A stretch of DNA of 39,355 bases from Deltaproteobacteria bacterium. GTDB lineage: Bacteria; Myxococcota_A; Polyangia; Haliangiales; Haliangiaceae. The notes under the pieces are model-generated. The model did not search any database. It was not told where the DNA came from and saw only the letters and a program-made list of their open reading frames with translations. Position numbers and translations under genes: made by a program. Positions within the stretch are counted from its first letter, which is position 1. Each line of letters starts with the position of its first letter. Below are positions 30,717-37,506 of the stretch, in pieces. The DNA is taken from contig JACCRC010000549.1 in assembly GCA_013813765.1 (NCBI GenBank), positions 1 through 39,355 of the forward strand. The letters are read 5' to 3'.

Positions 30717-30898
30717 CCGAGTACGGCAAGCGCAAGGCAGGCGAGCCGAGGAAGTTTTTCTTCGCGAAGCGAAAAAAGTTTCAGGGCTTGGCGTGCTTGG
30801 CACCTTGGCGTGCTTGGCGCTAATTCCGGGGCACCCGAGTGCCGGCGCGCGAACCGTGGCGCGCTTGGCGTTTGCGCCCTGCGTACGCAGCTTGGCGG

Positions 30899-31957
30899 TT
30901 AGGCCGCGAGGCGACCCATTCCGACGAGGCCCGCGCGGACCTCGATCGGATCGGACGCTTCGCGCTGCCAGCCGTCCGCCATGAACTTCGCCGCATCCAC
31001 GAGCGCGTGGAGGTAGGGGACGCTCAGGTACACGACGCCGTGACGCTCGCACCACGCCTTCGTGATGGCGGCGGCCTTCGGCAGGTGCTGGTGCGGGATC
31101 TTCGGGAACAGGTGGTGCTCGGCCTGGTAGTCGAGGCCGATGAAGAAGAACGAGATGAACTTCGGGAGCTGGAGGTTCCGCGTCGTCTCGAGCTGGTGGA
31201 TCCAGTCGTTGTTCTGCTCCGCGACGATCGGCAGACCGGCGTGCGCGGGGAGGAACACGAGCGCGAGGAACACGCCGACGCCGGCCCAGATCGCCGAGTA
31301 GAGGAGGAACGCGACGAGCGGTCCCCAGATGAGCGAGGGGATGACGAGCCACGCGGTGTAGTGGGTGACCTGGCAGGCCACGTCGATCCACCAGTCCTTC
31401 GTGAAGCCGTGCTTCTTGGGATAGCGGTAGACGTGGAGCAGCGACGAGCGGCGCATGCCGAGCGTCATCAGCGTCGACATCGGCCAGAACGCCCACTTCT
31501 GGAAGGTGCGCTGGAACCAGCGCTCCTTCGGGCCGCACTTCAGGTGCTCCTTGTTCGTCGACGCGAACGGGAACGGGCGGATATCCGGGTCCACGCCCTC
31601 CACGTTCGGGTGACCGTGGTGGAGGCGATCGTGCTTCTCGCGCCAGTAGAGGGCGGAGAGGCCGGAGAGCAGCGGGAAGGCGAAGTACGCCATGAACGAG
31701 TTACGCGTCGGCGACTTCGAGGTGCTGCGGTGACTGCCCTCGTGACCCATCATCGCGGCGGCGGTGCACAGCACCGAGCAGACCGGGACGAGGAACAGCG
31801 CCGCGTACCACCCGTACATCGCGATCGTCACGAGGCACGCTGCGGTGCCGCCCAGAAGGAGCGCGAGCTTCAGCCAGCTGCGAAGCTCTTGATGGTTGAA
31901 AACCCCCGCGAGACGAAGCTCGTTCCGGAGAGATCCAAGCTCGGGTACCGACTGCAT
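30899..31957 (-). CDS. Membrane fatty acid desaturase
   Basis: 352 residues from the ATG at 31957; an ATG at 32008 is in frame, but TATCCC lies seven bases before 31957 and the longer form adds only a polar head. The three histidine boxes that hold the di-iron centre are visible: H72-EGS-H76, H109-DRL-HH (113-114) and Q278-AE-HH (281-282). The Gln in the third box is typical of acyl-lipid front-end or linoleoyl-CoA-type desaturases. Hydrophobic stretches at about 31-65, 88-104 and 200-240 span the membrane. No fused cytochrome b5 domain, so electrons must come from a separate ferredoxin or cytochrome. Regioselectivity cannot be read from sequence. Convergent with cfa across the inverted-repeat element. 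Confidence 0.92.
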   Translation of the reverse strand: MQSVPELGSLRNELRLAGVFNHQELRSWLKLALLLGGTAACLVTIAMYGWYAALFLVPVCSVLCTAAAMMGHEGSHRSTSKSPTRNSFMAYFAFPLLSGLSALYWREKHDRLHHGHPNVEGVDPDIRPFPFASTNKEHLKCGPKERWFQRTFQKWAFWPMSTLMTLGMRRSSLLHVYRYPKKHGFTKDWWIDVACQVTHYTAWLVIPSLIWGPLVAFLLYSAIWAGVGVFLALVFLPAHAGLPIVAEQNNDWIHQLETTRNLQLPKFISFFFIGLDYQAEHHLFPKIPHQHLPKAAAITKAWCERHGVVYLSVPYLHALVDAAKFMADGWQREASDPIEVRAGLVGMGRLAA

Positions 31958-31964
31958 TGATGAG

Positions 31965-31970
31965 GGGATA
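31965..31970 (-). promoter_or_regulatory. -10-like TATCCC before the desaturase start
   Basis: On the minus strand TATCCC is followed by seven bases and the ATG at 31957, with no ribosome site. Weaker than the other -10-like boxes (no final T) but the same geometry. Confidence 0.35.
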
Positions 31971-32129
31971 CAACGCGTTCTGTCGGGATGGCGAGTCTTC
32001 TCTGTCATGTTTTGAGCACGAATCGGCGCCCTGGTTCGACCACTTCCGTTAGTCGAGCTTCAGGCGCGGGCGGTACCGAAGCATCCCGGCACCCGCGGAG
32101 ACGGCAAGCTCCGCACCTTCTCCGGGTTC

Positions 32130-32354
32130 ATGCCGAAGATCGGACTGTTCGCGCTGATCGATCTCGGCCGCAAGCTGCCGCAGCTCGAGAAGCTCGCGAG
32201 GTCGGTGCCGCTCGCAGATCCGATGTCCGCGCAAAACGCGTCCACGCTCGACGCGCAGTCGCTCGCCGACTGGCTCGAGTACATTGGCTACATCGAAGGC
32301 GCGATCGAGTCCGGCGAGCGCGTTGCCGAAGAAGTGCGCCCACTCGTGCGCTGA
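32130..32354 (+). CDS. Small hypothetical protein, 74 residues
   Basis: Begins MPKIGLFALIDLGRKLPQLE and ends in an acidic amphipathic helix (DWLEYIGYIEGAIESGERV). It looks like a real small helical protein, with a hydrophobic N-terminal stretch too short for a sure membrane segment. No ribosome site precedes the ATG at 32130, and the frame is open for some way upstream without another ATG, GTG or TTG. Its stop is 14 bases before the DUF4241 gene. Not assigned to any family. Confidence 0.4.
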   Translation: MPKIGLFALIDLGRKLPQLEKLARSVPLADPMSAQNASTLDAQSLADWLEYIGYIEGAIESGERVAEEVRPLVR

Positions 32355-32356
32355 CG

Positions 32357-32362
32357 TACGCT
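32357..32362 (+). promoter_or_regulatory. -10-like TACGCT before the DUF4241 start
   Basis: TACGCT (TAnnnT) ends six bases before the ATG at 32369, again with no Shine-Dalgarno between; candidate leaderless promoter. Confidence 0.4.
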
Positions 32363-32368
32363 GGCGCG

Positions 32369-33103
32369 ATGCCGAAGGTCACGAAGCCTTCCACCGCAAA
32401 GCCTGCCCGCGGCGCGCCGGTGCGCGACCTCGCGCGCGCGTTCAAGCACGGTGCGAAGTACAAGGACCAGCACGCGGCGTACACGGTGAAGCTCGTCGAC
32501 CTCGCCGCGGTCACGCTGCCGACCGGCAAGATCTTCGCCGCGGATCCGTTCGCGTTCCATCGCATCGAGCCGTTCGAGCGCACGGTGAAGAAGGGCACGT
32601 ACGCCGTGATCGCGAGCATCGCGAAGATCGCGCCGCTGAAGAAGGGACGCCCGCAGGAGCGCGTGGCTGCTGCGATGCTGCGGATCGCGAAGGGCGAGCC
32701 TGCGAGCTGGATCAACGCGACGCGGAAGGGCCAGAAGCTCGGCAAGCTCGAGTCCGATCACTTCTTCGGGTACGGCGTGGACGCGGGAACCGGCTGCTTC
32801 TGCGACATCTCCGCGGCGACCGCGCTGAAAGCTCTCGACGAGGTCGAGCACGCGAACGAGAACTGGGAAGGCTGGCTGATGGCGAAGATCTCGAAGGGGA
32901 TGCTGGCGTCGAAGCAGGCGTGGGGTAGCGGCTCCGCGATCACCGTTCCCGACACGAAGGCCAATGTCGTCGCGTTTTCGAGCGGCTGGGGCGATGGCTT
33001 CTACGGCAGCTACTGGGGAATAAGCGCGAAGGGCGAGCCACTGTGCCTGGTTACCGACTTCGGCGTGTATCCGGCGGAACCGCGCCCGGAACCCGTTGTC
33101 TGA
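32369..33103 (+). CDS. DUF4241-family protein
   Basis: 244 residues from the ATG at 32369. The DUF4241 pattern is clear: LPTGKIFAADPFAF, PFERTVKKGTYAVIASIAKI, then GYGVDAGTGCFCD, SGWGDGFYGSYWGIS and the C-terminal LVTDFGVYP. DUF4241 proteins are cytoplasmic, of unknown function, and often lie near toxin-immunity or other accessory genes. No signal peptide. The head is Lys/Pro/Ala-rich. Six bases separate its stop from the vWA protein gene, so the two may be cotranscribed. Confidence 0.82.
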   Translation: MPKVTKPSTAKPARGAPVRDLARAFKHGAKYKDQHAAYTVKLVDLAAVTLPTGKIFAADPFAFHRIEPFERTVKKGTYAVIASIAKIAPLKKGRPQERVAAAMLRIAKGEPASWINATRKGQKLGKLESDHFFGYGVDAGTGCFCDISAATALKALDEVEHANENWEGWLMAKISKGMLASKQAWGSGSAITVPDTKANVVAFSSGWGDGFYGSYWGISAKGEPLCLVTDFGVYPAEPRPEPVV

Positions 33104-33109
33104 CCGTCC

Positions 33110-35572
33110 ATGATTCGCCTTGCCGGGTGCGCTGCGCTGGTCACTCTCGCACTGTCGACCGCCGCGCACGCCGACGAGCTCTCGGCGACGCGCTCGATGC
33201 CGCTCGTGGAGACGTCGCACGCGGTCGACATCAAGATCGAGAACGGCGTCGCGACGTACACGGTGCAGCGAATGTTCAGGAACAACGGCGGCACCGCGGA
33301 ACAGGTCGAGCTGATCATCGGCCTGCCGTACGGCGCGGCGGCGACCGGCCTCCGGATCAAGGCGAACGACGTGTGGCACACCGGCGAGCTCATGGAGCGC
33401 GAGGCCGCCGCGAAGCTCTACGAGGAGATGACCGGCTTTGGCCAGGCGAAGCCGAAGGACCCTGCCCTGCTCGCGTGGATGTGGGCCGACACGCTGTCGC
33501 TGCAGGTGTTCCCGGTGATGCCGAAGACGGTGTCGACCGTCGAGTACACGCTCACCGCACCGACGCGATACATGGGCGGGCGGTACTTCGTCTCGTACCC
33601 GCGCGTGGCGACAGTGCGGGAAATGGATGAGGACGGCGCCGCGTCGCTGCCGCTGGCGACGCCGGTCGTCAACGTTCACTTCGGATGGGGCGATCCGCGG
33701 ACGAAGGTGACGATCGATGGGAAGGAGATCCACCGCGACCGCGCAACCGCGCTCGTGCCTCCCGCACATCAGGACTGGGAGGATCTCGTCGAGATCAACG
33801 CCTCCGCGAGCTACATCGCGAGCAAGCTCGTCATCCCGAGCGAGCGTCGTACCGACAAGGGCTTCTCGAAGGCCAAGCTGACGCTCGATCTCCGGCACAC
33901 GTACAAGAGCGACCTTCGCGTGGAGCTGCTGACGCCGCAGAACCAGCGCGTCGACGTGCACGGTGGTGATGGCGGCGGTGGCAACGATCTGCGCGGCACC
34001 TACAACCTCGAGCTGCCCGCCGGGACGACCGCCGCCGGGACGTGGCGGCTGATCGTGTCGGATCACGCCGGCCTCGACACCGGCACGATCGATCGCTGGT
34101 CGCTCAGCATCGGCGAAGGAAACGACAAGACGATCGCCTACGCGACCGACACGCCGCTGTTCATCCCCGACGCGCCGGCGAACGCGAGCGAGGCAGGCGT
34201 CGCATCGATCTCGATCGAGCCGCCGCCGATCGACAAGCTCGCGGGCCGTCTCGGCAAGGTCGTCGCGTCGAAGGCGCACTCGTTCTCGCGCCTCGAGCTC
34301 GACGTGGCACCGCAGCTCGTGCCCACACCGAAGCGCGCGCAGGTCGTGTTCGTGATCGACACGTCGTACTCGATGCTCGAGGGCGGCGTCGACGCTCAGC
34401 TCGATCTGGTGGCCGCCTACGCCTCGCACGTTCCGGACGCGGAGATCGAGCTGGTCACGTTCCGTCGACACGCTCATCGCGTGTTCGGGAAGTTCGTGCC
34501 CGTGCGTCAGCTCGGCGAGGCAATCGCGACCGCGCGGCGCGCGAAGAAGCTCGAGCTCGGGAACGGCTCGAACCTCGACGAGGGCGCCCTGCTCGCCGCC
34601 CAGCTGCTCGCATCGCGCACCGCGGGCCCGCGCCGCGTGGTGCTCGCGACCGACGAGCTCGTGCGCCAGTCGCTGAGCGGCCAGGTCGCGCTCGCGGCCT
34701 TCAGCAGGCTCTCCGACGACACCGTGGTCCACGTGATCGTGCCGAAGCTCGACGGTGACGACCGTCCGACGCTGGCGCGCGATGACGAGGCCGTGTTCGC
34801 ACCGATGGCGACAAAGCACCACGGCATCTACGCCTCGCTCGGCGGATTCCCGGCGAAGACCGTCAAGGACCTCGCGCCCACGGTGCTCGAGCTCGTCCGG
34901 CCCACGCGGATCGAGAACGCCTCGATCCCCGGCTTCGAGCTCGAGACCAGCTTCCTCACCGAGGGCCAAGGCGTGCGTCTCATGGTCGACACCGAGAACA
35001 AGCCCGCGCCCGATCGCGTCACGATCAGCGGCCGGCTGTGGTCCGATCCGTACTCGAAGGAGCTGATCGTCTCGCGGCCGTTCTCGATCGCGACCGCGGC
35101 GTTCATCTTCGGCGGCGACGAGCACCAGCAGCTCAGCGAGGCGGAGCAGATGACGGTCGCGCTGATGGGCCGCGCGGTCTCGCCTGTCACCTCGTACGTC
35201 GCTGCCGAGCCCGGTGTTCGCCCGTCGACGGTCGGCCTCGACCGCGGCTTCGGCACGATCGGGTCGGGCCGCTACGGCACGATCGGTCATGGCTCGGGTG
35301 GCGGTGGCGGCGTGGTCCTCCCGCCGATCGACTGGCAGTCGATGATCGAGAGCGCTGCGTGCGTTGCCTCCCTGAAACCGCCCGCGCCGTGGTCGATCAC
35401 GCTCGAGATCGAGACCACGCGCATGGAGGTCGTCGATGTCCAGGCGAAGACGGCGGGAGCGATGGGGAAGTGCCTCGCCGAGGTCGCGTGGAACCTCGTG
35501 CTCGACAACGATCGGTTCTTCACCGACCACGACCGCTACACGATCGAGCTCTCCGGCCCGCCGGCGCCCTGA
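33110..35572 (+). CDS. Exported VIT / P-domain / von Willebrand A protein
   Basis: 820 residues. Signal peptide 1-22 (cleavage after AHA). A VIT-like domain (about 24-215) begins with SMPLVETSHAVDIKIENGVA and has NNGGTAEQVELIIGLPYGAA. Residues about 245-335 form a proprotein-convertase P (Homo B) domain: LTLDLRHTYKSDLRVELLTP, NLELPAGTTAAGTWRLIVSD and TGTIDRWSLSIG. The vWA domain (about 405-590) has the MIDAS motif DTSYS (417-421), so it should bind a divalent metal and a protein ligand. The C-terminal about 745-815 (TTRMEVVDVQ, KCLAEVAWNLVL) resembles an AgmX/PglI-like domain after a Gly-rich linker. VIT-vWA is common; a P domain between them is unusual. No sortase or PEP-CTERM anchor seen. 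Probably an envelope or secreted binding protein. Confidence 0.82.
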   Translation: MIRLAGCAALVTLALSTAAHADELSATRSMPLVETSHAVDIKIENGVATYTVQRMFRNNGGTAEQVELIIGLPYGAAATGLRIKANDVWHTGELMEREAAAKLYEEMTGFGQAKPKDPALLAWMWADTLSLQVFPVMPKTVSTVEYTLTAPTRYMGGRYFVSYPRVATVREMDEDGAASLPLATPVVNVHFGWGDPRTKVTIDGKEIHRDRATALVPPAHQDWEDLVEINASASYIASKLVIPSERRTDKGFSKAKLTLDLRHTYKSDLRVELLTPQNQRVDVHGGDGGGGNDLRGTYNLELPAGTTAAGTWRLIVSDHAGLDTGTIDRWSLSIGEGNDKTIAYATDTPLFIPDAPANASEAGVASISIEPPPIDKLAGRLGKVVASKAHSFSRLELDVAPQLVPTPKRAQVVFVIDTSYSMLEGGVDAQLDLVAAYASHVPDAEIELVTFRRHAHRVFGKFVPVRQLGEAIATARRAKKLELGNGSNLDEGALLAAQLLASRTAGPRRVVLATDELVRQSLSGQVALAAFSRLSDDTVVHVIVPKLDGDDRPTLARDDEAVFAPMATKHHGIYASLGGFPAKTVKDLAPTVLELVRPTRIENASIPGFELETSFLTEGQGVRLMVDTENKPAPDRVTISGRLWSDPYSKELIVSRPFSIATAAFIFGGDEHQQLSEAEQMTVALMGRAVSPVTSYVAAEPGVRPSTVGLDRGFGTIGSGRYGTIGHGSGGGGGVVLPPIDWQSMIESAACVASLKPPAPWSITLEIETTRMEVVDVQAKTAGAMGKCLAEVAWNLVLDNDRFFTDHDRYTIELSGPPAP

Positions 35573-35616
35573 AGATGTTCACGCGCTAGCCCACCTGCAG
35601 TAGGCTTGGAACACTC

Positions 35617-36882
35617 GTGTCCAGGCTCCGTCGTCTCGTCGCGCTCGCCGCATTCTCGGCGTGCGACTCGCCGGCGAGCGACCTGCCCGACGGCGGTATC
35701 GATGGCGGCGCGGATCCTCGCGCTCCCGTGCTGTACCCCGCTGGGCAGACGCTGTCGCCGCTGACGCCGGACCTCGTCGAGCGGCTTCGTGCGGTCCACG
35801 CGACCGCCACCGGCAGCGACATGGTGTTCGCGAAGATCGGCGACTCGCACACCGAGACCCCGGCGTACATCGCGTGCTTCGCGGGCACCAACGTCGATCT
35901 CGGCGGCCGCGATCTGGGCGCGACCGTCGCGCACTTCAAGGCCGGCGACGCGGCAGGTACGACCCCGTTTCAACGCGTGTCGATCGCCACGAAGATCGGC
36001 TGGTCCGCGTTCCAGGTGCTCGCCGGCACGCCGTCGCCGCTCGCACAGGAGGTCGCGGCGATCCGGCCGACGTTCGCGACGGTCCTCTTCGGCACGAACG
36101 ACATCGGCTACAACCGCATCGATCGCTACGGCCAGAACCTCGCGGCGATCGCGGACACGCTGCTCGCGTCGGGAGTCATCCCGATCTTCTCCACGCTCCC
36201 GCCCCGCGACGACGATGCCGCCGCCGACCGGCAGGTGCCGCGCTACAACGCGATCGCGCGCGGCGTCGCGCAGACCCGCGGGATCCCGCTCGTCGATTTG
36301 CACCGCGAGCTCGCCGCGCTGCCGGGTCACGGCCTCGCCGGCGACGACTTGCACCTCGAGTCGTACTCTGCCGGTGCGTGCCGCCTCGATGCCATGGGCA
36401 TCACCCACGGCAACAACGTCCGCAACCTGTGGGTGCTCTCCGCGCTCGATCGCATGCGCCGCACGGTGCTCGCAGACGAGCCCGCGCCCGATGCGGATGC
36501 CCCTCGGCTTCGAGGTCGCGGCGCGCCCGACGATCCGTTCCTCGTCTCGCAGCTCCCGTTCGCCGACCGCCGCGACACCTCGACGTTCGGCACCGACGCG
36601 ATCACGTCGTACCCAGCGTGCGGTCCGCAGGACGAACGCGGCAACGAGGTCTACTACCGGATCGAGCTCGCGTCGCCCGCGATGCTCCATGCGTACGTGA
36701 TCGACGACACTGCGGATATCGATCTGCACCTGCTCGCGGACGCACCGAGCGCCTCCGGATGTCTCGCGCGCGGCGACACCGCGATCGATCGCCAGCTCGC
36801 CGCCGGGACGTATTTCCTCGTCGCGGATACGTTCGCGGGCACCGCGGGCGACTTCACGATCGTCGTGATGACCGATCCATGA
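35617..36882 (+). CDS. SGNH/GDSL-hydrolase-like lipoprotein
   Basis: 421 residues from the GTG at 35617 (weak GGA ribosome site; TAGGCT lies ten bases upstream). Lipobox FSAC, then a Gly/Asp-rich linker. The SGNH hydrolase blocks are visible: block I G75-DSH with the catalytic Ser77, block III GTND (159-162) and block V DDLH (243-246) with Asp and His, so the catalytic residues are present for an esterase or acetylhydrolase. The C-terminal about 300-420 (FGTDAITSYPACGPQDERGNE, AAGTYFLVADTFAGTAGDFT) is a pre-peptidase C-terminal (PPC)-type beta domain often found on secreted enzymes. Substrate unknown; polysaccharide or lipid ester is likely. Confidence 0.8.
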   Translation: MSRLRRLVALAAFSACDSPASDLPDGGIDGGADPRAPVLYPAGQTLSPLTPDLVERLRAVHATATGSDMVFAKIGDSHTETPAYIACFAGTNVDLGGRDLGATVAHFKAGDAAGTTPFQRVSIATKIGWSAFQVLAGTPSPLAQEVAAIRPTFATVLFGTNDIGYNRIDRYGQNLAAIADTLLASGVIPIFSTLPPRDDDAAADRQVPRYNAIARGVAQTRGIPLVDLHRELAALPGHGLAGDDLHLESYSAGACRLDAMGITHGNNVRNLWVLSALDRMRRTVLADEPAPDADAPRLRGRGAPDDPFLVSQLPFADRRDTSTFGTDAITSYPACGPQDERGNEVYYRIELASPAMLHAYVIDDTADIDLHLLADAPSASGCLARGDTAIDRQLAAGTYFLVADTFAGTAGDFTIVVMTDP

Positions 36883-36889
36883 TCCGGTG

Positions 36890-36895
36890 TATATC
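36890..36895 (+). promoter_or_regulatory. -10-like TATATC before the DsbA-family gene
   Basis: TATATC ends eight bases before the ATG at 36904; no Shine-Dalgarno in between. Sits in the 21 bases after the SGNH gene stop. Candidate leaderless promoter. Confidence 0.4.
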
Positions 36896-36903
36896 TCGCG
36901 CCT

Positions 36904-37506
36904 ATGGCGCGCGAGATCGAGCTCTTCTTCGACGTCGGATCTTCCTACAGCTACCTCGCGGCCACGCAGATGGCCGCCCTGACCGAGCGCACCAAGGTGG
37001 CGGTTCGCTGGCGTCCGTTCCTGCTCGGCGCGGTGTTCAAGGCGACGACGAACGAGATGCCCGCGCGCGTGCCGGCGAAGGCCCGATGGATGCTCGAGGA
37101 CATGGCGCGCTGGGCCGAGCACTACGGCATTCCGTTCCGCATGCCCTCGCGGTTTCCGCTGCTCACGCTCCGCACGCAGCGCGCGCTCGCTGCTGCCGAG
37201 CGCAACGACGCGGAGAAGGTCCCCGCGTTCGCGCTCGCGCTGTTCAAGGCGTACTGGGCCGAGGATCAGGACGTCACCGCGGATCCCGTGATCGCCGCCG
37301 CCGCGACGTCCGCGGGCCTCGACGCTGCAGCGATCGTCAGTTCGATCGACGCGCAGGAGACGAAGGATCTGCTCCGGGCCACGACTGACGAGGCCGTCAA
37401 GCGCGGCGCGTTCGGAGCGCCGGCGATGTTCGTCGGCGACGCGCTGTTCTGGGGCAACGATCGGATCGCGTTGCTCGAGCGGCACCTGGCACGGCTCGCC
37501 CCTTGA
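36904..37506 (+). CDS. DsbA-family 2-hydroxychromene-2-carboxylate isomerase-like protein
   Basis: 200 residues. The thioredoxin-like DsbA fold with a kappa-class GST architecture is indicated by FFDVGSSYSYLA (7-19), WRPFLLGAVFKATTN and the C-terminal GAFGAPAMFVGDALFWGNDR, a hallmark of 2-hydroxychromene-2-carboxylate isomerases. There is Ser-Ser-Tyr where DsbA has CxxC, so it is not an oxidoreductase but a glutathione-dependent isomerase-like protein. No aromatic degradation genes are near, so the natural substrate is uncertain. Its TGA overlaps the TTG start of the kinase gene (TTGA), implying translational coupling. Confidence 0.88.
   Translation: MAREIELFFDVGSSYSYLAATQMAALTERTKVAVRWRPFLLGAVFKATTNEMPARVPAKARWMLEDMARWAEHYGIPFRMPSRFPLLTLRTQRALAAAERNDAEKVPAFALALFKAYWAEDQDVTADPVIAAAATSAGLDAAAIVSSIDAQETKDLLRATTDEAVKRGAFGAPAMFVGDALFWGNDRIALLERHLARLAP

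Larger units (their letters stand above)
30441..30897. repeat. ~460-bp element with long inverted-repeat arms, filling the cfa/desaturase gap
   Basis: The 470-base stretch 30429-30898 holds no convincing gene. The left arm (30441-30590) and the reverse complement of the right arm (30752-30897) align over almost their full length. The best part (30470 to about 30555 against 30873 to about 30788) has about five mismatches, including AACGCCAAGCGCGCCAC, CCGGCACTCG, GTGCCCCGGAATTAGCGCC and repeated GCCAAGCACGCCAAG. The inner ends keep a TTCGCTTCGCGAA core next to T8 (30565-30572) on the left and A6 (30772-30777) on the right. The loop (30591-30751) holds direct repeats. The right arm ends directly at the desaturase stop codon. 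No transposase or reverse transcriptase gene is nearby. It may be a non-autonomous mobile or REP/MITE-like element, or a large structured RNA or terminator. Confidence 0.8.

Noticed and set aside
30441..30897. CRISPR array or retron reading of the repeat element
   Set aside because: Repeats are not evenly spaced with unique spacers, and no cas or reverse transcriptase gene is in the window.
30507..30902. Open frames through the inverted-repeat element
   Set aside because: They read through both arms in low-complexity Arg/Ala-rich sequence, lack ribosome sites and match no family pattern.
32288..35530. Long minus-strand open frame of about 1,080 codons
   Set aside because: Fully antisense to the DUF4241 and vWA genes, which have clear domains; His/Arg/Asp-rich composition with no recognisable motif.
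35536..37485. Minus-strand open frame of about 650 codons
   Set aside because: Antisense to the SGNH hydrolase and DsbA-family genes; no motifs.
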